From Dyadobacter sp. CECT 9275 (GTDB lineage: Bacteria > Bacteroidota > Bacteroidia > Cytophagales > Spirosomataceae), in the NCBI RefSeq assembly GCF_907164905.1, contig NZ_CAJRAF010000001.1, positions 1,585,001 through 1,649,000 of the forward strand: 64,000 nucleotides of DNA, written 5' to 3'. The first letter of the stretch is position 1; the number at the start of each line of letters is the position of its first letter. The notes beneath the pieces were generated by a model. That model did no database searches. It had not been told where the DNA came from and saw only the letters and a program-made list of their open reading frames with translations. A program made the translations under genes and the position numbers. Below, in pieces: positions 37,184-44,959 of this stretch.

Positions 37184-37223
37184 GAGTCGGTGGATGTTGG
37201 CGCATCGCCGACTCGTTTTTTTT
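37184..37223 (+). terminator. plus-strand intrinsic terminator between fecR A and susC A
   Basis: Arms GAGTCGG (37184-37190) and CCGACTC (37208-37214), with an inner GATG/CATC extension and a 6-nt loop, followed by eight T residues (37216-37223). This is textbook form but in the plus direction, while every gene nearby is on the minus strand. It could block antisense transcription, or the hairpin may act in the minus transcript. Confidence 0.6.
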
Positions 37224-37300
37224 ACTGGTGACAGAATCTGTAAGAATTTATCTCATAGGCAGTTAATAAATTATTTATGGGTTAGTTCCGGTTTATTTGC

Positions 37301-38404
37301 TTACATACATCCTTTGCTGGTAATGATGATGCTGGCATCCATTTGTTCGTATTGCGCACCAATTGTTTTACATATCAGATCGATCTTTTCAAAGAGTGGC
37401 TCATCAGAAAGCGTGGCAGTCAGAAAGCAATTGTTCATGGTTTCATTATCATAAATAATCTGAATCCCGTAAGATTTTTCGAGTGTGGCAAAGACAGTCG
37501 AAATGGGAGAAGCTTTAAAAATAAAAGACTGGCTCTGAATGGGTAATTCCAGAACAGCCGGGTCGGCTATCAGGCTTCTGGTGAGGCGTTGTTCTTTCGG
37601 CGCAAATACAATCTGCTGATTGGGGGTAAGCACCATCCCGTTCAGTTTGTTATCCGACTGCTGTGTGGCGAGTGCTTCGTGGGTCAGAGGGAAAACGGAT
37701 ACCTTCCCTGTTTTAACCACCACCTTCACATCGGTTTCGTTGTCAAATGCACTTATTTTAAAACTTGTTCCCAATACCTTTGTAGCCAGCGTGTTGGCAT
37801 AAACAAAAAACGGTTGATCTGGCTTTTTGGCTACTTCAAAAAACGCTTCCCCAGAAAGAAACACCTCTCTTTTGCTACCGGCAAAACGGGTAGGGTAGGT
37901 GATCCGGCTGTTAGGCTGAAGCAGGATACTGCTGCCGTCTTCCAGGATAACCAGCTTGGGCAGGCTGGTATCATTGATGTTTTCCTGAAGCGGCTCCTGT
38001 ATTTTGCTCAGGATCTCCTTGTATGTGCTCGTACTTTTTCTATTGAAACTCTGTCTGTTAAACCACCAGCCAACACTCAGGGCCAGCAGGATGGAAGCTG
38101 CAATACTGTACCATCTCGGGCGGAAGAGCCAGAAACGTGAAGGGCGTTTCCCCTCATTTTCTCCGATGGTCAGTGAAAGCCGGTAGATTTCGGAGGAAAC
38201 CTCCTCGTCGGTAATCTGTTCAAAGTAGGACAGGGTGGAATCCAGGAATTTCCGGGTTCTTACGATAAGATCAGTTTTGTCCGGGTTCAGTTCCAGCCAT
38301 TCTGTCCAGAAGAGGGTATCTTCCGGATTGTTATATAACACCCATCCTCTGAACGACGAATCAGCAGCAAGTTCCTCAGGTGAATAATTACGGTAATCAG
38401 GCAT
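37301..38404 (-). CDS. FecR-family anti-sigma factor (module A)
   Basis: 367 residues. N-terminal cytoplasmic part (about 1-92) that would hold the sigma factor, one membrane helix (WYSIAASILLALSVGWWF, about 96-113), the periplasmic FecR domain (ILEDGSSILLQPNSRITYP through GEAFFEVAKKPDQPFFVYA and VLGTSFKISAF) and a C-terminal DUF4974-type domain (about 280-362) that contacts the STN domain of SusC. It follows its sigma gene by 134 nt and precedes susC by 212 nt. Releases the sigma factor when the transporter is occupied. Confidence 0.93.
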   Translation of the reverse strand: MPDYRNYSPEELAADSSFRGWVLYNNPEDTLFWTEWLELNPDKTDLIVRTRKFLDSTLSYFEQITDEEVSSEIYRLSLTIGENEGKRPSRFWLFRPRWYSIAASILLALSVGWWFNRQSFNRKSTSTYKEILSKIQEPLQENINDTSLPKLVILEDGSSILLQPNSRITYPTRFAGSKREVFLSGEAFFEVAKKPDQPFFVYANTLATKVLGTSFKISAFDNETDVKVVVKTGKVSVFPLTHEALATQQSDNKLNGMVLTPNQQIVFAPKEQRLTRSLIADPAVLELPIQSQSFIFKASPISTVFATLEKSYGIQIIYDNETMNNCFLTATLSDEPLFEKIDLICKTIGAQYEQMDASIIITSKGCM

Positions 38405-38538
38405 ACGGATCCGATAATATTTTGGCGGAATTATTATAAGGATGCAATACTCTAGCGTGAATACTCTTCGGGAAGAAATTTTTTTTGTTATTCCTTGAAA
38501 TACGAGAAGAACGTACTGTGGAATAATCGGATACAGCC

Positions 38539-39147
38539 TTAAAAAAAACAGGAGCAGGCGGCAATCAGATACTGTAGTATTGGTAATTGGGATTTCAGGG
38601 TGGAAATTGCCTTAAATAGCAAATTGGCAACAGACTGGCGGTTTACCTGCATGAGGTCAGCGATTTGTTCATTTTCCAGCCCTTCGTAATATTTTAAAAA
38701 TACGGCTTCTTTCTGACGTTTGGGAAGCACATCCAACGCATTCCTGACCCGAATCTGATTTTCAGTTACGGCTTCATTTTGTTCAATTTGTGTTTCGGCA
38801 TTTTCAAAGTCCGACAAATAGCCTAGGTTTTCGATGTCCAGAAATGTGTAAGCATTATTGCTTTTGCGGAATTCCTGCAGGACCTGATTACGAAGCGCTT
38901 TGAGAAAGTAAATGGTGACAAACTGAATGTTGATACCAGCCCTTTTTTCCCAGATGTGCATGAGCAGCTCCTGGATAGAATCTTTGACAAATTCCTTGTC
39001 GGAGGTAAAATTAAGGGCGTAATTAAACAGTGTACGATACTGTTTATCCGCGAGCTGGCAGAAGGCTACGCTGTCTCCTTCTCTGGCCTGTTGCCACAGA
39101 TCCAGCAGCAACTCATTTTCAGCAACGATTCGTTGTCTCTTATTCAA
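38539..39147 (-). CDS. ECF sigma-70 factor (module A)
   Basis: 202 residues. Region 2 (about 25-95, LADKQYRTLFNYALNFTSDK, then FVKDSIQELLMHIWEKR) and region 4 (about 135-190, LPKRQKEAVFLKYYEGLENE, then IADLMQVNRQSVANLLFKAI) of the Bacteroidota FecI-like group. Directs RNA polymerase to the susCD promoter when FecR lets it go. It is the first gene of module A. The C-terminus (ACSCFF) is an unusual hydrophobic Cys-rich end but very short. Confidence 0.93.
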   Translation of the reverse strand: MNKRQRIVAENELLLDLWQQAREGDSVAFCQLADKQYRTLFNYALNFTSDKEFVKDSIQELLMHIWEKRAGINIQFVTIYFLKALRNQVLQEFRKSNNAYTFLDIENLGYLSDFENAETQIEQNEAVTENQIRVRNALDVLPKRQKEAVFLKYYEGLENEQIADLMQVNRQSVANLLFKAISTLKSQLPILQYLIAACSCFF

Positions 39148-39279
39148 TTTTATATAGCTAGGTTAACAAAGAAACTGTTAAATCGTCATAATATGAAATG
39201 ATCGAGGTATATTATTTTGATTGAAAAAATATAATCCTGATATTTTGCAGTTTCTCAAAATAAAAGATTGAAAAAATGC

Positions 39280-39315
39280 AAAAAGGTCCCGGCTGTCTGG
39301 AGCCGGAACCTTTTT
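39280..39315. terminator. bidirectional intrinsic terminator closing module B
   Basis: AAAAAGGT-C-CCGGCT (39280-39294) and AGCCGG-A-ACCTTTTT (39301-39315) form a 14-bp stem with one mismatch and a 6-nt loop, with A/T tracts at both ends. It lies 29 nt past the RidA-like stop and separates modules A and B. Confidence 0.88.
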
Positions 39316-39344
39316 ACACTTGCACTTGCATAAGCCCTTTGCTA

Positions 39345-39803
39345 CTAAATATAAGCGATACAATCGATCTCCACCAGAGAATCGCCCGGTACCCCGCCAT
39401 ACACCGCGACGGTGGTACGGCATGGTGGCTTGCTTCCGAAGCGGCCTTTGTAAGCTTCGTTCATTTTTTTGTAATCGTTCAGGTCATGAAGGAAAACGCT
39501 GCATTTTAAAACCTTTTCCATGGAAGATCCCGCCTTGATCAGCTCTTTTTCAAGCTCGTCCAGTACGTGTTTGGTATGTGCGGTAATATCACCTTCGAAG
39601 TGAGCACCTTTTCCTGCAACAAAAACCAGGTTGTTAAATTTGGTATGGCCTGAGAAAAGAGGCACATCCTGATACATTTCCACATCGCCTACCTCTTTTT
39701 CCGGAGCAGGATCAGCAATGGCTTTGGATGCAGCGCCAAGCCCTGCAACACCAGCTACCGAAGCAAATAATTTTTTAAGGATAGATCGTCTTTCTGTCTT
39801 CAT
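39345..39803 (-). CDS. Tat-exported RidA/YjgF-family protein
   Basis: 152 residues. The N-terminus has a twin-arginine motif (ERRSILKKLF) followed by a hydrophobic stretch ending ASKAIADPA, so export through Tat is predicted. The RidA core retains R129 (PPCRTTVAV) and E145 (LVEIDCIA), the residues that in active RidA hold the imino-acid carboxylate and activate water. Active members hydrolyse 2-aminoacrylate and related imines or enamines released by PLP enzymes. RidA proteins are normally cytosolic, and a PLP enzyme with the same export route is encoded in this module (44960-46183). Last gene of the dehydrogenase operon, 35 nt after the preceding gene. Confidence 0.87.
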   Translation of the reverse strand: MKTERRSILKKLFASVAGVAGLGAASKAIADPAPEKEVGDVEMYQDVPLFSGHTKFNNLVFVAGKGAHFEGDITAHTKHVLDELEKELIKAGSSMEKVLKCSVFLHDLNDYKKMNEAYKGRFGSKPPCRTTVAVYGGVPGDSLVEIDCIAYI

Positions 39804-39838
39804 GATTGTTGGATTATGGATGAATGTAAATGATAATA

Positions 39839-41317
39839 TTAAGCTTTTTTCTTCTTTTTTGCCATTTTAGGGTCAGCCGGGAAGGTGATTTTCCATAAAC
39901 TTCCGCCTGCTTTGTTACCGCCCTGCTTGCCGCCATATTCGATGATATAGACTACATTGCCTATCTGAAGTGCATCAGTGGGCGCTGTGAAACCTTCCAC
40001 GATCCGCGTTGTTTTCACTTTATAGTTGTCCGTCGTTTTGTCATAAATCATGTCGAGGTGCAACAAGTCCTTGCCCTGCCTGCGAAGCGGGTTAGGATTA
40101 ACCGCACCGTTACGGTTGCCACCGGCATACCTGATCACAAATCCGTCGCCCTGAAAATCTTTTGCAAGGGCTTTTTGGTTATCGAAAAACAAAGCGAGGG
40201 GAGAGGAGTGGGCATTAAACGTACCGACCGTTTTACCGGTGGTGTCTCCATCCATCACGATCCCCGTTTTCCGGTCGCGATACTCATTTGCATCAGGGCC
40301 AAGGTTTTGAACTGCGGGTGTAAAGTTTACGCCTACAGGCCGTTTGGGGTAATCGGGGTCATTATGGAAATATTTCATCAGCCAGGCAAAAGCGAACTTG
40401 CTGAGAAAAGGATCCGTCTCCGGATTGGGCTGGTAGTCAGGATATTGTTGTGGGTTGTCAATTCCGCCCATTACCCAGGGAAAGCCGTAATGATGCCCTT
40501 TTCTGATCCAGAACATATCTTCCGGGTGGTCATAGTCGCCGGAGTTGGATACTGCAAACAGATTTCCCTTTGGATCAAAGGCCATGTCATAGGCATTGCG
40601 GATCCCTTCAGCGTAGATATAGCCGTCTGCTTTGAGCTTTGCTTCATCGTCGGGCAGTACCAGATCTTTTACATCGATCGGGAACCTGAATATTTTTGCT
40701 GTCAGGGCATTGTCGCGTGCGTTAGGATATTCACCTCCGTTGTCCTGTACCTCGCCGTGGTCTGTGCGGGCACCGGTGTTGACAAAGATGTACTTCCCGT
40801 CCGGGCTGATTTCCAGTGCATTCCAGCCATGGTCAAAAGTTGTTTTATTAGCGCCATACTCCACCGTATTAAAAACGACCGTCATCACTGGCTTGGCAAG
40901 AGCGGGGTTCATATCATATTTCACCATACGCCCTTTGTTGCCCTTGTTATTGTTAACGTTAATATTCCCGGCCAGGAAAAGCGTGTTTTTGTGAAAAGCA
41001 GCGCCCTGCAGCCGGGTAATGCCATGATCTGCTGCCGAAAGCACTTTTTCACTTGTGGGCACGCCATTCACCTCTTTGATACGAAGCACATCTCCGAAGA
41101 AAGTAGTGTAATAAATTTCCCTGGTAACCGGATTTAGGATAATCCTGACGGCTTCGGGCTCAACTTTCATGAAATGCTCAACCGTGATATCGTTTCTGAG
41201 CGCTTTGGGTGGGGTAACAGCCTGTTCCTTAGGGGTCTGGGCGGTAGCGGCCGCCGGAGCCATCAGTGAAAGGGCCAGCAGGTAATTTTTAAAGGTTAAT
41301 TTGTTTAATCGTTTCAT
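39839..41317 (-). CDS. exported glucose/sorbosone dehydrogenase-like beta-propeller
   Basis: 492 residues with a signal peptide (about 1-27, ending ATAQ). Pattern of the PQQ-dependent sugar dehydrogenase (GSDH) propeller: VRIILNPVTREIYYTTFFGDVLR, HGWNALEISPDGKYIFVNTG, YAEGIRNAYDMAFDPKGNLF and a last blade PTDALQIGNVVYIIEYGG. Several family proteins of this type have no demonstrated PQQ, so cofactor use is uncertain. It starts 18 nt after the cytochrome c gene, which could accept its electrons. The C-terminus ends in five lysines plus Ala (KKKKKA), an odd basic tail. Confidence 0.8.
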   Translation of the reverse strand: MKRLNKLTFKNYLLALSLMAPAAATAQTPKEQAVTPPKALRNDITVEHFMKVEPEAVRIILNPVTREIYYTTFFGDVLRIKEVNGVPTSEKVLSAADHGITRLQGAAFHKNTLFLAGNINVNNNKGNKGRMVKYDMNPALAKPVMTVVFNTVEYGANKTTFDHGWNALEISPDGKYIFVNTGARTDHGEVQDNGGEYPNARDNALTAKIFRFPIDVKDLVLPDDEAKLKADGYIYAEGIRNAYDMAFDPKGNLFAVSNSGDYDHPEDMFWIRKGHHYGFPWVMGGIDNPQQYPDYQPNPETDPFLSKFAFAWLMKYFHNDPDYPKRPVGVNFTPAVQNLGPDANEYRDRKTGIVMDGDTTGKTVGTFNAHSSPLALFFDNQKALAKDFQGDGFVIRYAGGNRNGAVNPNPLRRQGKDLLHLDMIYDKTTDNYKVKTTRIVEGFTAPTDALQIGNVVYIIEYGGKQGGNKAGGSLWKITFPADPKMAKKKKKA

Positions 41318-41335
41318 CGGGTATGTGAACAGGAA

Positions 41336-41761
41336 TTATTCAGTCTTTGACAATTTTCTTAAATAGGCCACCAGTTGCCATCTTTGCTCTGCTGAAAATA
41401 CATCTTTGAAAGGGGGCATGTTCCCTCTCCCGTTGGACATTTTCCAGAACAGTGCGCCGTCAGATTGTCTGGTTACAAGGGTATCATGAAAATTCGCAGG
41501 TTTTTCGCCGAGGGCTCCTCCCGCGGCTCCATCGCCATAACCGCTGTCGCCATGGCAGGAAGCACAATAAAGGCTGAACAACTCTTCTCCGTGTGCCAAT
41601 GTCAAAGGTTCGTCATGAAAGGGACTTTTAAGCGTATCGGCCCAGGCCGGAGCGATCCACGGTTCCCTGGCGTCTGATACATGCGGGGGAGAAACAAACC
41701 CAGCCATTGTTAAACCAGTGATCAGGATTAAGGTTGCGGCTAATTTTTGATTTTTAAGCAT
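41336..41761 (-). CDS. exported mono-heme cytochrome c
   Basis: 141 residues with a Sec signal. Heme-binding C66-A-S-C69-H70 (YCASCHGDSG) and a distal Met in RGNMPPF near residue 115, the two axial ligands of a class I cytochrome c. Probably carries electrons from the neighbouring dehydrogenases toward the respiratory chain. Lies 93 nt after the fusion dehydrogenase gene and 18 nt before the propeller gene. Confidence 0.93.
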   Translation of the reverse strand: MLKNQKLAATLILITGLTMAGFVSPPHVSDAREPWIAPAWADTLKSPFHDEPLTLAHGEELFSLYCASCHGDSGYGDGAAGGALGEKPANFHDTLVTRQSDGALFWKMSNGRGNMPPFKDVFSAEQRWQLVAYLRKLSKTE

Positions 41762-41854
41762 TTAAGGATAATTTGAAATGGGTATTCTTTCATTTGTTCC
41801 GAAATAGGCCGAAGAGCTATGCCCTTTATCCGGAAGAGTTTGTTAACGAGGGTA

Positions 41855-43597
41855 TTACTTTGGTGCTGTTATGGTTTTTCGTACTCCGGCAACTTCTTCG
41901 GTACTCACGGCATCGGCTGAGTTACCAAAATTGCTACGGATGTGGGTCAGTACTTCTGCGATTTCCTGGTCCTTCAAAAAGCTATGTTGCGGCATAACAT
42001 TGTTGTATGACTGTCCGTTGACCTCTATCGGCCCTTCCAGTCCTTTCAGTACTACTTCTATCAATCTTTTCTTATCGCCGGTTACCCAGTCGGACCCGCC
42101 AAGGGGAGGGAACCGCTGAGAATCACCTTTTCCGTTTCTTTGGTGGCAGGCAGCGCAGTAAACGCTGTAAACCTTTCCTCCTGCAACAGGTTTGTCTTTA
42201 TCCAGATTGTCTTTCACAACGTCCGGAGTACGGATATGAGACATCGTTTTACGTTTTTCCATCGAGGCCAGAGAGGCCTTGGTGAACTTTTTCTTGCTGC
42301 CTTTGTATGTGATTTTCCAGATTTTTCCTTTTTCGGTCTCGGCTATATATATGGATCCATCGGGCCCCATGGCGATACCCATCGGGCGGTATTTTGCATC
42401 GCTGGTGTTCACAATGGGATCTACACCGGCAAAGCCATCCGCAAAAACCTCATATTCGCCCGAAGGGTTACCGTTTTTAAAGGGAACAAAGCCGATGAAA
42501 TAACTTGCCTGCGGATAAGGAGCACGGTTGGTGGAGCCGTGAAATGCAATGAAGGTGCCATTTTTGTAATGATCGGGAAACTGGCTGCCCCTATAGAAGA
42601 GCATGTCGTTTGGTGCCCAATGGCCGGGAAAACCGATCAGCGGTTTTTCATACTGGTCGCAACGGCCCACAATTTTACCATCTCCGCCATATTCGGGAGC
42701 GAGTAATTTTTTGCCCTGCATCTGGTCATAATAACAATAGGGCCAGCCTGCATCGGTTCCCTCTTTTAATCTTAAAAATTCTTCGGAAGGCAGCACGGCA
42801 CTTTGCCAGGGAGTGAAGACCTGCGGCCAGAGCCTGAGCAGATCGTCCCGGCCGTGTACCACCGCATACAGGTTGTCGTCCTCGAAATTCCAGTCCATTC
42901 CCACCACGCTGCGGAGGCCGGTTGCATACCTGCTGCCATCTTTCTGCGTCTGTCCCACCTTATTGGCATCAAAGCGCCATATCCCGCCATGGTCCTCCAG
43001 TAGCGGACAGGGGTCAATACCTACGGAACCTGGGGTGCGGTTTCGTTCCTGGCACGCGTTGGAAGGTGCACCAAAAGCAACGTACATATTACCTTTGGTA
43101 TCAAAAGTAAGCGGCTTGGCAATGTGTTCATGCATGCCGTGCGGGTGATCGTCGGTCAGTATGATTTCCTGCGGACTTTCCGGTACCAGCTTTCCGGGAG
43201 TCAGTTTATAACGGTATACGATCAGTTCCGAACTGAAATAGAGGTATCCGTTATAAATACGCATGCCCGTACCGTAGGCCCTTTCTTTGGCATTTCCTCC
43301 AAAACGTTTGATGATATCTGCGCGCCCATCGCGGTTGGTATCCCGCAGGGCAATAACGGATTCATTTTTATCGGCAAAACGGGCCTTCACGTAAATATCG
43401 CCATTGTCGTTGACAGCCAGGTGGCGGGCTCGGCCCGGAAGACTGTCAACGACAACGGTGGCTTCAAATCCTTCCGGTAAAAAAAGACCTCCGTTTTTGC
43501 TGTTTACAGCTGGTAATTCTTCAGTGCCTGGTCCCGTAAAACCGGCTGCCACAATCAGAAGAGAAGCTGTGACAAATTTTAAATTAAATGAAAACAT
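41855..43597 (-). CDS. exported sorbosone-dehydrogenase-like propeller fused to cytochrome c
   Basis: 580 residues with a signal peptide. Residues about 35-440 are a PQQ-type propeller of the L-sorbosone/glucose dehydrogenase group (LPEGFEATVVVDSLPGRARHLAV, VVGMDWNFEDDNLYAVVHGRDDLL, YRPMGIAMGPDGSIYIAETEKG). Residues about 470-560 form a cytochrome c domain with CAACH (VYCAACHQRNGKGDSQRF) and an axial Met in NNVMPQHSF. The fusion passes electrons from the oxidised substrate directly to its own heme. It appears to lead an operon with the cytochrome c, the second propeller and RidA, downstream of a hairpin that follows amidohydrolase B. Confidence 0.88.
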   Translation of the reverse strand: MFSFNLKFVTASLLIVAAGFTGPGTEELPAVNSKNGGLFLPEGFEATVVVDSLPGRARHLAVNDNGDIYVKARFADKNESVIALRDTNRDGRADIIKRFGGNAKERAYGTGMRIYNGYLYFSSELIVYRYKLTPGKLVPESPQEIILTDDHPHGMHEHIAKPLTFDTKGNMYVAFGAPSNACQERNRTPGSVGIDPCPLLEDHGGIWRFDANKVGQTQKDGSRYATGLRSVVGMDWNFEDDNLYAVVHGRDDLLRLWPQVFTPWQSAVLPSEEFLRLKEGTDAGWPYCYYDQMQGKKLLAPEYGGDGKIVGRCDQYEKPLIGFPGHWAPNDMLFYRGSQFPDHYKNGTFIAFHGSTNRAPYPQASYFIGFVPFKNGNPSGEYEVFADGFAGVDPIVNTSDAKYRPMGIAMGPDGSIYIAETEKGKIWKITYKGSKKKFTKASLASMEKRKTMSHIRTPDVVKDNLDKDKPVAGGKVYSVYCAACHQRNGKGDSQRFPPLGGSDWVTGDKKRLIEVVLKGLEGPIEVNGQSYNNVMPQHSFLKDQEIAEVLTHIRSNFGNSADAVSTEEVAGVRKTITAPK

Positions 43598-43625
43598 ACT
43601 TGATCAAGCGGGTTGAAAAATAAGG

Positions 43626-43660
43626 AAGGATTCAGGCATAACCACGCTGCCTGAATCCTT
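43626..43660 (-). terminator. hairpin after amidohydrolase B
   Basis: Perfect 13-bp arms AAGGATTCAGGCA (43626-43638) and TGCCTGAATCCTT (43648-43660), 9-nt loop, 8 nt past the amidohydrolase stop. The T-tract on the minus strand is interrupted (CCTTATTTTTC), so termination may be partial. Confidence 0.7.
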
Positions 43661-43668
43661 TTCTATCT

Positions 43669-44913
43669 TTAATAAACCGGCGTAGCGATGCCGTTGAGGT
43701 CGTAAACAATTTTGCCGCCCATGATGGTCATCTCACATTCCAGTTTTTGTTTGCCTTCCATCTTGTAGCCGGTTTTGTCATAAAAGCCAAACTTTCCATT
43801 CCTCATTGAGAAAATGGCTACGTCTGCAATAGCATTTTCAGAGATATGTCCCAGGTTTTCGCGATGAATTACCTGGGCGGGTGTCCAGGTACTGGCCTTG
43901 ATCACCGATGGCAAATCCCAGCCCATTACGTAAAATTTGGACATAACGCTGAGCATGTCTTTCATTGAGCCGTTCATACTGCCGGTATGAAGATCGGTGC
44001 TGATGGTGGATGGATAAAATCCCTGTTTAAGTGCCGGAATGGCCTGCGAATAATTGAAACTCGCACCACCATAACCCACGTCGAACACGATCCCGCGTTT
44101 TACGGCATCCCATACGAATGGTTTGACCTTCGCAGTTTTTTCATCTACCACAGTTTCACGGATATCGCCGGGAAGAAGTGTGTAAACATGGGTGAAGATA
44201 TCTCCTGGCCGCAGGTGTTTCATAAAGAGCTCTTCCAGGGAAAGCGGGGGAGTACTTCCTCCAAAATCCACGATTACAGGCATTTTAGCTAGTTTTCCGG
44301 CAGCAACAGCATTGTCAACCGGTTTCCAGTCACGGCCCTGGAAGTGAGCTACTTTAAAACCCACCACATCGTTTTTATTACGGAGGGCCACCGCCGCAGC
44401 CAGCTGAGGATCCATATCACTGGTATCCTGCTCATAATCCCCTCCACGCATACCCTGGCCCACAATGTTCATGAAGGAGAGTACCCGTGTTTTGGAATTA
44501 AAGATGATGTTCTTTTTGAAAGTATCAAAGTTGGACCAGCCCGCTCCACCGCAGTCTACAATGGTTGTAACGCCAACCCGGAAGGTATATCCGTCCGGAG
44601 CCAGCGCCACAAAACCGTCGCTCAGGTAATGGTTGGGCTGCGTACCCGCAAAAACGTGTCCATGAATGTCAATCAGGCCCGGTGTAACGTACATGCCTTT
44701 GGCATCCACCACCTGGCGTGCTTCTTTGGGATCAATATTTTTGGCAATTTTTTTGATCTTACCTTCGAAGATACCCACGTCCATGATGGCATTCAGGTTG
44801 TTTTTCGGATCAATCACCGTTCCGCCTTTGATCACAATACTATATGTCTGGGCCTGAACTGAAAAAATAGCCAGGCATAACAGGCAGCAGGTCAGTAAGG
44901 ATTTTCTTTTCAT
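43669..44913 (-). CDS. exported amidohydrolase/deacetylase, COG3964 type (copy B)
   Basis: 414 residues with a Sec signal (MKRKSLLTCCLLCLAIFSVQAQ). Same architecture as copy A: H84 and H86 (LIDIHGHVF), K187 (GFKVAH), H242 (DIFTHVY) and D307 (TISTDLHTGS). Long shared stretches such as SGSMN-type metal loop and MKHLRPGDIFTH make recent duplication plausible. It starts 46 nt after the PLP enzyme; in other bacteria this amidohydrolase type is often adjacent to a SelA/DgaE-like gene, which supports a common pathway. Copy A instead has an S15-type hydrolase next to it, so the two copies may act on related but different acyl compounds. Confidence 0.87.
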   Translation of the reverse strand: MKRKSLLTCCLLCLAIFSVQAQTYSIVIKGGTVIDPKNNLNAIMDVGIFEGKIKKIAKNIDPKEARQVVDAKGMYVTPGLIDIHGHVFAGTQPNHYLSDGFVALAPDGYTFRVGVTTIVDCGGAGWSNFDTFKKNIIFNSKTRVLSFMNIVGQGMRGGDYEQDTSDMDPQLAAAVALRNKNDVVGFKVAHFQGRDWKPVDNAVAAGKLAKMPVIVDFGGSTPPLSLEELFMKHLRPGDIFTHVYTLLPGDIRETVVDEKTAKVKPFVWDAVKRGIVFDVGYGGASFNYSQAIPALKQGFYPSTISTDLHTGSMNGSMKDMLSVMSKFYVMGWDLPSVIKASTWTPAQVIHRENLGHISENAIADVAIFSMRNGKFGFYDKTGYKMEGKQKLECEMTIMGGKIVYDLNGIATPVY

Positions 44914-44959
44914 GATTTAAAAGATAAGGGTCAGGGGTTTTCTGTTCACTGAAAACGGA

